This document shows positions 23,130-33,113 of a DNA stretch of 64,000 nt, in pieces (position 1 is the stretch's first letter; the number at the start of each line of letters is the position of its first letter). The notes under the pieces were generated by a model, which was not told the origin of the DNA, made no database searches, and worked only from the letters and a program-made list of their open reading frames with translations. Source of the DNA: an uncultured Bacteroidia bacterium (lineage in GTDB: Bacteria > Bacteroidota > Bacteroidia > Bacteroidales > F082). The translations under genes were made by a program, and so were the position numbers. The DNA is taken from NCBI GenBank assembly GCA_902774295.1, contig CACYHP010000003.1, forward strand, positions 81,005 to 145,004, written 5' to 3'.

Positions 23130-26100
23130 TTAGATCCATTTCACCAGCGGCAGATCCTGTCTGTGAGGCAACATCGCGTTGGTCGGGAAGATTCTGAATG
23201 TGTAGTTGAACACCCCTGCCCTGTTGATCGGCAAGCTGATGTAATAACGGGCCCAGCCATCGCCGGCATCGACCAACTGCAACGGATCGACACGCACGAG
23301 CTTGTCAATCACGTCGTTAGTCTTAGAAGCTACGACCAATTCAATGCCCACGTCGCCTTTCTGCAATCCAGGTGTCTTCAGCGTGATCTCAGCAATCATG
23401 ACATCGCCGTAGGTCAGCGGACGCACATCAGGATCCGGCACCTTGATGGATTCCACCTCGATCTTGTCCCAGTTGGCCTGAATGTTGCGCTTCCAGTCGA
23501 CGATCTCGAATGCTTTGGCATATCTGTTGGCCTTCATCCAGTTGGTGCGTTCGATAAGCTTGGTGTAATACTGGCTGAAATAGTCGTCGAGCATGCGTTT
23601 CATGGTGTAGAACGGAGCAATCTGCATCATGTCGTTCTTCATATACTGGATCCATTCGCATGGCACGCCGTCCTTATCTCTGTTGAAATACAGCTGAACG
23701 ATCTCGTTCTCGATGATGTCGTAGATAATCTCGGCATCGAGCTCATCCTGATAACGCTGGTCGTCGTAGGTGCGTTCCTCTTTGATAGCCCAGCCAGCCT
23801 TCGGACGATAGCCTTCAGCCCACCATCCGTCGAGAACCGACAAATTAAGTGTTCCGTTCATCGCGGCCTTCTCGCCCGATGTTCCTGAAGCCTCCAGCGG
23901 ACGTGTAGGCGTGTTCATCCAGACATCGACACTCGAAGTCAGAAGCTTGCCGATCTCCATGTCGTAGTTGTTGATAAACACCACCTTACCGATAAACTCC
24001 TTCCTTCTGCTGACCTCGATGATATTCTTTATCAAATCCTGACCGGCCTTGTCGTTCGGGTGTGCCTTGCCTGCAAACAGGAAGATCACCGGACGTTTAG
24101 GGTCGTTGACGATCTCAGCCAATTTCTCAAGATTGCTGAACAGTAGATGCGCACGTTTATATGTCGCAAAACGTCTTGCAAATCCTATGATCACAGCGTT
24201 TTCGTTGAGTTTCTCCATCGTCTCAATGATGAGTTTCGGGCTCTCCGAGCGACGGCGCATATCGTCGGCAAGCTTCACCTTGATAAACTCTATCAGGTTG
24301 TGTTTCAACTCTTTACGTATTGCCCAGAAGTCTTTGGCAGGGACATCCTGTATCTTCTTCCATACTGTAGGATCCGACTGGTTATCCAGATAATCCTCAC
24401 CAAGCACTTCTTTATACATGCATTGCCAGTGTTTGTCGGCCCATGTCGGGAGATGCACGCCGTTGGTGACGTAGCCGATGTGGTTCTCCTCGGCGAAATA
24501 GCCCGGCCACATCTGCTGGAACATCTCGCGGCTCACGCGGCCGTGAATCTTACTCACTCCGTTGACTTCCTGGCTGAGGTTAACAGCTAAAACGCTCATC
24601 GAGAACTTCTCGTTAGGGTCGTCGCGGCGAATGCGTCCCATGTTCATGAACTCTTCCCACGAGATGTTGACTCTGCCTGGGAAATGCGACAGATATGTCC
24701 TCATCAGGTTCTCCTCAAACGCGTCGTGACCTGCTGGAACCGGAGTATGTGTAGTGAACAAAGTCGAAGTTCTCACAAGCTCCTTAGCCACGTCGAAGTC
24801 AAGGTTATGTCTTGTCACGTAGTTGCTCAATCTCTCGAGGCCGCAGAATGCAGCGTGACCTTCGTTGCAGTGGTATATCGTAGGCTTGATATTCATTGCG
24901 TTAAGCATCCTGATACCGCCGATGCCAAGGAACACCTCCTGTTTGATACGCATCTCGCTGTCGCCGCCGTAGAGCTGTCCGGTGATGGCTCTGTCTTCAG
25001 GTGAGTTCTGCTCGATATCAGTGTCAAGTAAATAGAGGCTTATCCTACCCACGCTGACTTTCCAAGCTTTCGCGTAAACGCTTCTGCCCGGGAATGCGAT
25101 GCTGATGGTCACCCAGTTGCCGTCATCGTCACGTACAGGCTCAATCGGGAGTTCAGAGAACGTCTGCGGCAGGTACTGTGAGAGCTGCTCACCCGACACC
25201 GAGAGATCCTGATTAAAGTAGCCATAACGATATAACAGTCCGATAGCCAATAAGTTAGCATTCGAGTCGGATGCCTGCTTGAGGTAGTCGCCTGCCAGGA
25301 TGCCGAGGCCGCCGGAGTAGATCTTCAACGACTTCTGTAGACCGTATTCCATTGAGAAATAAGCAATTTTATTGTCGTTGGCAGGCTTCACCGACATGTA
25401 TTTCTTAAATTTATCATAGACTTTATTCAGTCTTGTGATAAATCTCTCGTCCTGTTCAAGATCATCAATCTGCGATTTGGTGAGGCTCTTCATCAGCGCT
25501 ATAGGGTTCTGCTCGAGGCGCTCAAACGCAACAGGGTCAATGCTTTCGAACAGTTCGATGGCATCCATGTTCCAGCACCACCACAGGTTGTTGGAGAGCT
25601 CCTGCAGTTTCTTCATCTGCTCCGAATACACAGGATCAATCAAAATCTTCTTCCAAGTCGGAGAATCCTGTTTCTTATAGTCGAAATTCCTCAACACTTC
25701 CGAATAATTCCTGGTTTGCTTCAGATACTCCTTCCCTTCAGATTTCGTAACAGCGAGGTCGTAGGCATTAAAGTAATTGACAATCAAGTCCTTCCATGTC
25801 AACGATGATGCTATCTCGATAGCTTTTTTAGAGATTTCCGCTGTCTCTTTGTCAGAATGCGATGCCATCTTCAGCACCACTTTCTCCATCTCGTTGACGA
25901 CAGAATCTTCGTTTCCTTCTTCACGATGGATGACCGCAACTGCTTCATTGTCAATGTTTTTATCTTGGATATACTTGCCAAATCCCGACACGTCCATTGT
26001 TATCGTCGGGATGCCGTGGGCGATGCTCTCGAGCGGGGTGTAGCCCCATGGCTCATAATACGACGGGAACACGGCGAGGTCGAATCCATACAGGAATTCG

Positions 26101-27362
26101 TTGTATTTTATGTTGAAAACGCCGTCGTTGCCGTTCAGATATGCCGGGATGAACATCACCTTCACGCGATCGCCTTCGTTATTTTGAAGGCCGTTGTCCC
26201 GTAAGGCATTAAGCACCATATCCCATTGATAATCATGAATATAATGTGTGCTTGGATAATCAGTATGGCCGTTTATCTCCACCTCTTTATTAAGACGATG
26301 CATCAAATCCTTCGAAGGGCCGGCGATGTTGCCCGGGACAGCTATCACTGCCACGATGTCACGTTTCAGGCTCTCGTCGTGGTTCAGCTTGGCCAACATT
26401 TTGATATACAAGTCAGTACCTTTGTTATGGAACTCGTAGCGGCCGCTGTTTATCAGCAGCATCGAGTCACGCGGGACTTCTTTTCCGCAAAGGGCATCGA
26501 TGATTTCAAAAATCTTCGCTCTGCTCTTTTCCCTGCATTTGCTGCTGTTTTCAACTTTCGTCACGAAGTCCGAATTAATACCGTTTATCGTGATAAAATC
26601 AGGTTTTCTCTGCAAAAACTGCTTGCATTCCTGTGCCGTGATGTCGCTCACAGTGGTGAAAACGTCAGCGTTTTGGGCTGATTTCATCTCCATTGACTGC
26701 TGTGAGACGATGTTGAAACGGCTCGCCATGGTCTGCCAGTTGTACGATTCGAGCTGACTGTAGAGCGGCAGTCCGTTGCCACTTATCGCGCGACCGAGAT
26801 ATGTTGCGTGAGTTGTGAAAACCGTTGAGATATATGGGCAATGCTCTCTTATGTAAAGCACTCCTGCGCCTGTCATCCACTCATGAAACTGTGCCACGAC
26901 ATTATCGTCCGGACCCACATTCCACTCCACGAAGCTCTCGATGACCTTTCCGGCCGCATAGCCGAACACCACCGGCTCGATATAGTCCCACTGACCCTGG
27001 ATAGAGTCAAGCTGATACTTCTCCCAAAGATGGGCAAGTATCTCATTCTTAATGGAATACATCGAGGTATAGTCGATGAGGATAGCTATCGGTTTGGCTG
27101 AGATCTTCCATCTTCCGATACGCACCTTCACCCCGAGCTGCTCCGACACTTTCTCACGCCATTCTGGAAACAGCGAAGGGTCTTCAACAAAATACATGGT
27201 CTCGTGGGCTTCCTTCACCACGTCAGGACCTATTGTGATATAATGATCTTTAAGAAGTTGCTTTATCTCTTCCGCTTTAGTTGAAATGACGGTGTAAATA
27301 CCGCCCACCATGTTACAAACTTCCCAACTCGTCTCAAACAAATAATCAGTTTTCTTTTTCAT
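23130..27362 (-). CDS. Glycogen synthase (GT3) fused to alpha-glucan phosphorylase (GT35)
   Basis: A 1410-residue two-enzyme fusion. Residues 1 to about 560 are a eukaryotic-type GT3 glycogen synthase, with ETSWEVCNMVGGIYTVISTKA at the start and YEPWGYTPLESIAHG near 435, and build alpha-1,4-glucan from a sugar nucleotide. From about 570 follows the short-type phosphorylase: a DUF3417-like lead (LSNNLWWCWN), then AYFSMEYGL...YSGGLGILAGDYLK, and the PLP-lysine motif EASGTSGEKAAMNG with Lys near 1165 (the family's usual Met before Lys is Glu here). It therefore makes and breaks the same bond in one chain. From memory, related arrangements exist in other Bacteroidota. It is the last large gene of the glycogen operon. 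Confidence 0.92.
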   Translation of the reverse strand: MKKKTDYLFETSWEVCNMVGGIYTVISTKAEEIKQLLKDHYITIGPDVVKEAHETMYFVEDPSLFPEWREKVSEQLGVKVRIGRWKISAKPIAILIDYTSMYSIKNEILAHLWEKYQLDSIQGQWDYIEPVVFGYAAGKVIESFVEWNVGPDDNVVAQFHEWMTGAGVLYIREHCPYISTVFTTHATYLGRAISGNGLPLYSQLESYNWQTMASRFNIVSQQSMEMKSAQNADVFTTVSDITAQECKQFLQRKPDFITINGINSDFVTKVENSSKCREKSRAKIFEIIDALCGKEVPRDSMLLINSGRYEFHNKGTDLYIKMLAKLNHDESLKRDIVAVIAVPGNIAGPSKDLMHRLNKEVEINGHTDYPSTHYIHDYQWDMVLNALRDNGLQNNEGDRVKVMFIPAYLNGNDGVFNIKYNEFLYGFDLAVFPSYYEPWGYTPLESIAHGIPTITMDVSGFGKYIQDKNIDNEAVAVIHREEGNEDSVVNEMEKVVLKMASHSDKETAEISKKAIEIASSLTWKDLIVNYFNAYDLAVTKSEGKEYLKQTRNYSEVLRNFDYKKQDSPTWKKILIDPVYSEQMKKLQELSNNLWWCWNMDAIELFESIDPVAFERLEQNPIALMKSLTKSQIDDLEQDERFITRLNKVYDKFKKYMSVKPANDNKIAYFSMEYGLQKSLKIYSGGLGILAGDYLKQASDSNANLLAIGLLYRYGYFNQDLSVSGEQLSQYLPQTFSELPIEPVRDDDGNWVTISIAFPGRSVYAKAWKVSVGRISLYLLDTDIEQNSPEDRAITGQLYGGDSEMRIKQEVFLGIGGIRMLNAMNIKPTIYHCNEGHAAFCGLERLSNYVTRHNLDFDVAKELVRTSTLFTTHTPVPAGHDAFEENLMRTYLSHFPGRVNISWEEFMNMGRIRRDDPNEKFSMSVLAVNLSQEVNGVSKIHGRVSREMFQQMWPGYFAEENHIGYVTNGVHLPTWADKHWQCMYKEVLGEDYLDNQSDPTVWKKIQDVPAKDFWAIRKELKHNLIEFIKVKLADDMRRRSESPKLIIETMEKLNENAVIIGFARRFATYKRAHLLFSNLEKLAEIVNDPKRPVIFLFAGKAHPNDKAGQDLIKNIIEVSRRKEFIGKVVFINNYDMEIGKLLTSSVDVWMNTPTRPLEASGTSGEKAAMNGTLNLSVLDGWWAEGYRPKAGWAIKEERTYDDQRYQDELDAEIIYDIIENEIVQLYFNRDKDGVPCEWIQYMKNDMMQIAPFYTMKRMLDDYFSQYYTKLIERTNWMKANRYAKAFEIVDWKRNIQANWDKIEVESIKVPDPDVRPLTYGDVMIAEITLKTPGLQKGDVGIELVVASKTNDVIDKLVRVDPLQLVDAGDGWARYYISLPINRAGVFNYTFRIFPTNAMLPHRQDLPLVKWI

Positions 27363-27395
27363 AAAGCTATAAGTTGTACTTTTCAGTAAACTCTT

Positions 27396-28526
27396 TTATT
27401 TCATTCTGTTAATAAAATCAGTTAAGATATTCATATAATTAATGTAGTAATCATACGGCGTCCCGCCCGCATGTTTGGTGCACATCGCAGCAAAGTTCTC
27501 TGCCGCCTGAAGCGTGCGCCAATCGCGCTTAAGCTCCTCATCCTTAGATGCTTTCACCTTCTTGAAGCATCCGTATAATGTCGCCAGCGCATCGTCCTGC
27601 ATGTCGTTACCCATCCATGTTGACAGGTCACGTTCCTCATCACGGCATGAGAGCGGAATCGGGGCGTCGAACACCCCTGTCGGCTGCAGCTTGTCAATAA
27701 CTTGATGCGGCGTAACCAACTGGAAATCAGTGTTTTTCAAGACAGCGTCAGGCAGATAATTCATAAACTCGAATATGCCTGTCGAAGCGTCCAAAGCCTC
27801 TCCGAAAGTCTCGTAATCAATGAAAACACTGACAATCTCCTCCTCTTCCGGTATCGAGTTGAGCCAATTGACAAAATCCTCTACCTTGAAATTCTCATGC
27901 GAAAACTTAAAAGCAATCTCGTCGCTCATCTTCCAATTACGAAGCATCACTTTAAGTTTTGGATTTATTGCATTGACATACAGATAGTTAGGACTCTTCC
28001 AGCCCAACACGTGCTTTGCACCTTCTGTCAGCATGAGGTCAAAGCCCATTTCTGCAACGTCAGCACCTATTTCGTTTGAATATATGAGCTCGGTGTTATG
28101 GAAAGTCTTCGGACGGACATTGAAAATCTCTTTCATAAGTCGTTTATGCTCAGCGACTTCCATCTTGAAAGCGTCCTTATTCATCAGCGACGCCACCGAG
28201 TGCGAATATGTCTCTGCCAGCACCTCCACATTGCCTGTCGCCACAAGCTTTTTGAAGCTTTCCAAGGCATAAGGCGCGTACACCTCCATCTGTTCGATGC
28301 CGACTCCCGAGAACGAAATCGCAAACTTCATCTTGTTTCCAAGTTCCGCTATCTTCTTGAGCATCAAGTTGTTCATCGGAATATAGCATCTCTCTGCCAC
28401 ACGCTGCATCGTGATGCGGTTTTTGTAGTCGTCATAATAGAAATGACGTTTCCCGATATCGAAGAAACGATACGTGCGGAGCCTGTACGGCTGATGCACC
28501 TGGAAGTAAAAACAAAGATTTCTCAT
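27396..28526 (-). CDS. GH57 family alpha-glucan-acting enzyme
   Basis: A 376-residue glycoside hydrolase family 57 protein acting on alpha-glucans. The opening FYFQVHQPYRLR has the family's H-Q-P motif. The probable nucleophile is Glu146 in TFHNTELIYSN and the probable acid is Asp237 in VFIDYETFGEA. It lacks a signal peptide, so it acts in the cytoplasm, probably as an amylase or transferase on stored glycogen. It is shorter than GH57 branching enzymes (about 520 or more residues). It lies 33 bp upstream of the synthase-phosphorylase fusion in the same operon. Confidence 0.9.
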   Translation of the reverse strand: MRNLCFYFQVHQPYRLRTYRFFDIGKRHFYYDDYKNRITMQRVAERCYIPMNNLMLKKIAELGNKMKFAISFSGVGIEQMEVYAPYALESFKKLVATGNVEVLAETYSHSVASLMNKDAFKMEVAEHKRLMKEIFNVRPKTFHNTELIYSNEIGADVAEMGFDLMLTEGAKHVLGWKSPNYLYVNAINPKLKVMLRNWKMSDEIAFKFSHENFKVEDFVNWLNSIPEEEEIVSVFIDYETFGEALDASTGIFEFMNYLPDAVLKNTDFQLVTPHQVIDKLQPTGVFDAPIPLSCRDEERDLSTWMGNDMQDDALATLYGCFKKVKASKDEELKRDWRTLQAAENFAAMCTKHAGGTPYDYYINYMNILTDFINRMK

Positions 28527-28546
28527 ATCTATAAGTGTTTATTATT

Positions 28547-29695
28547 CTATTTAACGAATTTTCTATTACTGAATCCAGTCCAACCCACTGATATAACATG
28601 TAATGTAGAAATCTCACTCTGTCCCATATTTGTAATCCCACAATTATATCTTATTCTTATATATTGGTCATCAAAAAGAGTGTCTCTTAATTTAATATCA
28701 AAGTTCAGTCCTACTTGATACAATACATATCTATTATTTTCTCTTTTCTTTTTTGACACAGAATAACTTTCCCAATTATATCCAACACCGACAACCGGTG
28801 ATAATCTGATTGATTTATTATCAACAATATTATAACTTAAATTTGCATACACTAAAGCAAAATCTATTTCAGAACCTTTTGAATAAATACTGTCACCCGA
28901 ATACGTAATATTATAACGTGTATTTGCAGCAATAATATCTCCTCCTAAATCCAGTTCTAACTTTTTATATGAAACATTAAAACTCAATCCAAAACCACCT
29001 ACTGGTTTATGCATTTGACCTGTCGAAAAGCCTGAACACAGTTCAAAACTCACTCCAAAGCCCCAATTCGATTTGTCATAATAAGATTTGTGTATGATGT
29101 TATTTGCAACCCACTTATAACGGCTGTCTGGATATTTAGCCAAGAATTGATCAAGCCGTTCATTATATTCCTTCTGCGATATATCACCATAATAATAGCC
29201 ATAATTATATCTGGGATCGTTATAGCATTTATTATCTAACACCCAATCCAAATAAATTGTAAGGAATTCTCTGTCTTCAGCTGAAAGCTCGGCTTCCTGT
29301 AGATTTGAATGTAACAGATGTTCGTCCTCAATGCTATGTCTATACAATTGTGCATATAACTGGTCATACGCAGGTAAGATTTTTGTCTTGTAAACTTCAT
29401 AGTCAGTCGAATCAAATCTGAGCATTGTAGTCAACAAATCAAAATCCTGTGTCCAATACGGCAAAAGCCATAATTCACTCATCGACAAAGCACAATAATT
29501 GTCATCCTCCAAATCAAGCAAATAGTCTGTTATTTCCTTAACCTTTTCATAGTCGCGATCGAGGAATTTTTCAAGGAGATACGCCCTGCCGTTCTCGATT
29601 TTCACCTTCTTGGTTTGCTGTATCTCATCCTCGATCTGCGCAAACGCCGGAATCATTGTAATAATAAAGATGATTGATATGACTAATTTTTTCAT
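28547..29695 (-). CDS. Secreted protein with TPR-like N-terminus and beta-barrel-like C-terminus, function unknown
   Basis: A 382-residue protein with a signal peptide ending in PAFAQ. Residues about 25-180 are acidic and helical. From about 185 on, alternating beta-type sequence with aromatic ends (FGVSFELCSGFSTG, GFGLSFNVSYKKLELDLGG, VGVGYNWESYSV) suggests an outer-membrane beta-barrel, though the final strand ending KFVK is not the typical terminal Phe. It sits between the GT4 and GH57 genes of the glycogen operon, where no envelope protein is expected. Its body is AT-richer than both neighbours. It may have been inserted; function is not recognised. Confidence 0.75.
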   Translation of the reverse strand: MKKLVISIIFIITMIPAFAQIEDEIQQTKKVKIENGRAYLLEKFLDRDYEKVKEITDYLLDLEDDNYCALSMSELWLLPYWTQDFDLLTTMLRFDSTDYEVYKTKILPAYDQLYAQLYRHSIEDEHLLHSNLQEAELSAEDREFLTIYLDWVLDNKCYNDPRYNYGYYYGDISQKEYNERLDQFLAKYPDSRYKWVANNIIHKSYYDKSNWGFGVSFELCSGFSTGQMHKPVGGFGLSFNVSYKKLELDLGGDIIAANTRYNITYSGDSIYSKGSEIDFALVYANLSYNIVDNKSIRLSPVVGVGYNWESYSVSKKKRENNRYVLYQVGLNFDIKLRDTLFDDQYIRIRYNCGITNMGQSEISTLHVISVGWTGFSNRKFVK

Positions 29696-29740
29696 TATTG
29701 TTGTTATTTTATAAATAAATTTTACGTATTCGATGTGCTT

Positions 29741-31027
29741 TTACAGGCCGATGGCACGTTCATATACAGCCTTTATTTTTTTTGCCGCATACTCCCACTT
29801 GAGGTTGTCGACTTCCTCTTTTCCTTCCTTACGGAAAATGTCATTCACAGCCTTGTATTTGCAGATGCCGTATATGGCGTCGGCGAGTCCGTTGATGTCC
29901 CAAAAATCGACTTTCAGTGCATGTTCGACCACTTCCGACACTCCCGACTGCTTCGAGATGACAACCGGCACCTTCAGTCGCATCGCCTCAAGCGGCACGA
30001 TGCCGAAAGGCTCTGATATTGAAGGCATTACGAAGACATCTGTCATGGCGAACATCTGGTCGACGTCGTTGCCTTTGAGGAAACCCGTGAAATGGAAGTT
30101 AGCTCCTATCTTGAGCTGCGCCACACGTTTTATCATCTTCTGCAGGAGGTCGCCTGTGCCTGCCATCACGAAATGTATGGTCGGGTCAACCTGCAGGATT
30201 TTGTATGCCGCTTCCACGAAATACTCTGGACCTTTCTGGTATGTTATACGTCCGAGGAACGTCACCACCTTGTTTTTCAGGCCGCTGCTCTCGTATTCGT
30301 CGAGTGACTTGTCGCTTGGCTCCACAGCGTTATGCACAGTGATGACCTTGTCGGGGTTGATTCCGTACTTTTCGATGACAATATTTCGTGTCCAGTCGCT
30401 CACCGTTATAACGAGGTCTGCTGCCTCCATGCCTCTCTTTTCGATGGCATACACGTCGGTGTTGATGTTCTCGCCTGAGCGGTCAAATTCTGTTGCGTGC
30501 ATGTGCACCACGAGAGGCTTGCCTGTCGTCTCTTTCGCGGCTATTCCTGCCGAATACGTCAGCCAGTCGTGAGCATGAATCACGTCGAAGTCATATTTCG
30601 TTGCGAGTGACGAGCCGATGAGGGCGTAACGTGCCACCTCTTCCATGAGGTTGGCTCCGTATTTGCCCGAGAACTCGTATCTTGGCGCGAACACCGAGCT
30701 ATGAAAGCCTTGCGTGGCATGACGCTGTTCCTCATACATCGTGGCATATTGCTCAGGTCCCACGTAAGGGATGATATTCGAGCCAATCTCCATATATTGC
30801 ACTCTATCCCAATAGCTTCGCTCCGTCTCGTGGTCGATATCGACAGTCACGTCGCTGGCGTTGAGGATTCGCACGTTGGTCTGGTCCTCGTCGCCGAAAG
30901 CCTTAGGCACCACGAAAAGCACATCCACGCCGTTCTTGGCGAGACCTTTAGTCATGCCATAACAAGCCGTGCCGAGACCGCCTGTGATATGAGGCGGAAA
31001 CTCCCAACCAAACATCAAGACTCTCAT
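29741..31027 (-). CDS. GT4 glycosyltransferase of glycogen/alpha-glucan metabolism
   Basis: A 428-residue GT-B fold glycosyltransferase. The N-terminal domain opens MRVLMFGWEFPPHITGGLGTACYG, the glycine-rich donor/acceptor loop of starch-synthase-like GT4/GT5 enzymes. Later marks are HAHDWLTY (about 145-152) and the retaining-GT motif SISEPFGIVPLEAM (about 335-348) with the E-x7-E pattern. It probably elongates alpha-1,4-glucan in the cytoplasm. The start is 2 bp after the stop of the debranching enzyme gene, so the two are co-translated. Confidence 0.9.
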   Translation of the reverse strand: MRVLMFGWEFPPHITGGLGTACYGMTKGLAKNGVDVLFVVPKAFGDEDQTNVRILNASDVTVDIDHETERSYWDRVQYMEIGSNIIPYVGPEQYATMYEEQRHATQGFHSSVFAPRYEFSGKYGANLMEEVARYALIGSSLATKYDFDVIHAHDWLTYSAGIAAKETTGKPLVVHMHATEFDRSGENINTDVYAIEKRGMEAADLVITVSDWTRNIVIEKYGINPDKVITVHNAVEPSDKSLDEYESSGLKNKVVTFLGRITYQKGPEYFVEAAYKILQVDPTIHFVMAGTGDLLQKMIKRVAQLKIGANFHFTGFLKGNDVDQMFAMTDVFVMPSISEPFGIVPLEAMRLKVPVVISKQSGVSEVVEHALKVDFWDINGLADAIYGICKYKAVNDIFRKEGKEEVDNLKWEYAAKKIKAVYERAIGL

Positions 31028-31029
31028 AA

Positions 31030-33033
31030 CTAAATAATATTAGAGTTATCAATATCAAAACGCGACAAATTGGCATCAGTGGCGTATTTCAGCCAGTTTA
31101 TCACATATTTCATATACAGCAACGCCGCCACGCTCGTCGACTGCGAGATGCAGCCTCGCGCCTCATGAGGCGGATTGCCATCATAAATCTCAGAGATACT
31201 GCCGATGCCATTCTCAAAAATCGACTGCTCGAAGCCTTGGTATAAATCTTCAAGATAAGGCAGTGCCGTTCTTCTGTATAGACGAACGCACAAATCAGTG
31301 TAAGGCATTATTAACCAGGGGAATACGCTTCCATTATGATATGCCTGCTCGCGTTCACGGTGATTGCCGATGGTCACACCTTTATAATTGACATCTCTCG
31401 GTGACAGCGAGCGCAACCCTCTGATTGTCAGCAATTCAGAGCGTGTTATATCAAGAACACGTTTCTTCAAATGGTCGTTAAGCGGAGAATAACGCAACGA
31501 GGCGGCAATCAGCATGTTTGGTCGCACCATATCGTTTTTCTCGTTCTCGTTGACATAATCATAAAACCTGTCGTTTTTGTCATCATAGAACGTCTCCACA
31601 AACGAATTTTCAATCTTATCGGTATATTTTTCCCATTCTTTACAGCGAGAATTATTCTTATCCGCTGCTTTAAGCAATTCCACGCCATAACGTAACGCAT
31701 TGTACCACAATGCATTAATCTCTATAGCATATCCGGTTCTCGGCGTCCATGGCTTGCCATCGCAGAACACGTTCATCCAAGTGAGAGCAAGATTTTCATT
31801 TCCGGCATAAAGAAGTCCGTTATCCTGCGCCTTCACATTGAAGTCGGTTCCTTTGATGAAACTGTCTAAAATATTTGTTATGACATCACCGTATTCACGC
31901 CAGATAGCTTTCCTGTCTTTGCCCAGCATCGACTCATATTTCTGAAGATTCACGATGAACCATAACGGTGAGTCAACAGCTGTGTAATACAAACTCTTTT
32001 GATAATATCTGTGCGGGAAAAACGGTCCCTGCATCCTTCTGATGAAATACTTCAGCATCTCTTTGAACGTCTTCTCGTCATCGTTGGCGAGACAGATGCC
32101 CGGCAGCGACAGGAAGGTGTCGCGGCTGCATGAGCCAAACCAAGGAAATCCCGCATACATACGAGTACCCTCCTCGCCTCTTATGATAAACTGCAAAGCC
32201 GAGTTCTGCAAGCAATGTTCAAAATTATCGCAAGGGATGCGGTGATCTATCTGGTCTTCAAAATGCTTCTTCAAAATGGCTGGGTTTCTCTCGTCAAGTC
32301 CCGCCGAAACCACAACATTCTCGCCTGGTTTCAGTGTCACCTCAAAGAATCCTGGCACGTAAAGATCTTCGACAGCATCATAGCCGCGCTCAAACTCTCT
32401 GATATAAAACACATTACGATACCAATCCGGACAATGAGTGTATTCCGTCGTTTTCGAAAGCTGGAAGCACAGATGATCATAATTCTCGTACATCTGCCAA
32501 GCAGCTCCATTTTTCAATGGGATATATTTACGGTTTGCCGCGTAGTTCTCGTGCGTCAACATGTGGACGTTACGGAACGCGAGGAATGGCGTGAGACGCA
32601 AAACTATTGGCTGTGTCGCCTCTTCAAGAGTGTAACGTATAAGCACACGCGACTCTTTCTCACCGAAAATAAGCTCTTTTGTCAAAATAGAGCTTCCGAT
32701 GCGATATCTTAGCTTGGGAATTGGCACTGCCGTGAACTCTCTCAGATATTTGTGTCCGCGTGGCGCAATCGTACCATCCTGATATTCATGAACTCCAAGA
32801 TGGAATTCCTCCTTATTGGCAATTATCGTCTCATCAATCGACGACAGCAGCACATGATTGTTATTGTCAAGCTGAGGCTGAGGGACGACCAACAAGCCAT
32901 GGTATTTTCTTGTGTTACAGCAAATTATTGTGGTGTTATAAAAAGCGCCAAGACGGTTCGAGCGCAGAATCTCTCTGTTCATCGCGAACTCGAGGTTCAC
33001 CAATTGCCGTTTTTCAAAAGAGATATAAGCCAT
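31030..33033 (-). CDS. Glycogen debranching enzyme (amylo-alpha-1,6-glucosidase type)
   Basis: A 667-residue cytoplasmic protein with an N-terminal bacterial GDE beta domain (about 15-230, with NRLGAFYNTTIICCNTRKYHGLLV) and a C-terminal (alpha/alpha)6 barrel (about 270-660). Barrel motifs include AGFPWFGSCSRDTFLSLPG, YNALRYGVELLKAADKN and NGSVFPWLIMPYTDL, typical of amylo-alpha-1,6-glucosidase. It removes branch-point glucose from glycogen. It is the first gene of the glycogen operon, with its own promoter at 33066, and is followed at 2 bp by the GT4 gene. Confidence 0.92.
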   Translation of the reverse strand: MAYISFEKRQLVNLEFAMNREILRSNRLGAFYNTTIICCNTRKYHGLLVVPQPQLDNNNHVLLSSIDETIIANKEEFHLGVHEYQDGTIAPRGHKYLREFTAVPIPKLRYRIGSSILTKELIFGEKESRVLIRYTLEEATQPIVLRLTPFLAFRNVHMLTHENYAANRKYIPLKNGAAWQMYENYDHLCFQLSKTTEYTHCPDWYRNVFYIREFERGYDAVEDLYVPGFFEVTLKPGENVVVSAGLDERNPAILKKHFEDQIDHRIPCDNFEHCLQNSALQFIIRGEEGTRMYAGFPWFGSCSRDTFLSLPGICLANDDEKTFKEMLKYFIRRMQGPFFPHRYYQKSLYYTAVDSPLWFIVNLQKYESMLGKDRKAIWREYGDVITNILDSFIKGTDFNVKAQDNGLLYAGNENLALTWMNVFCDGKPWTPRTGYAIEINALWYNALRYGVELLKAADKNNSRCKEWEKYTDKIENSFVETFYDDKNDRFYDYVNENEKNDMVRPNMLIAASLRYSPLNDHLKKRVLDITRSELLTIRGLRSLSPRDVNYKGVTIGNHREREQAYHNGSVFPWLIMPYTDLCVRLYRRTALPYLEDLYQGFEQSIFENGIGSISEIYDGNPPHEARGCISQSTSVAALLYMKYVINWLKYATDANLSRFDIDNSNII

Positions 33034-33065
33034 AATACAAACTATTTGCCCATATTAACAAAGCG

Positions 33066-33073
33066 CAAATATA
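33066..33073 (-). promoter_or_regulatory. Promoter -7 element of the glycogen operon
   Basis: Minus-strand TATATTTG with a TTG about 20 bp upstream, matching the Bacteroidota promoter. The predicted start near 33059 gives a leader of about 26 nt to the debranching enzyme gene. Confidence 0.65.
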
Positions 33074-33113
33074 TGGCTTATTTTTTAAATTTGCAAGAAA
33101 AAAGTTGTGTTTT

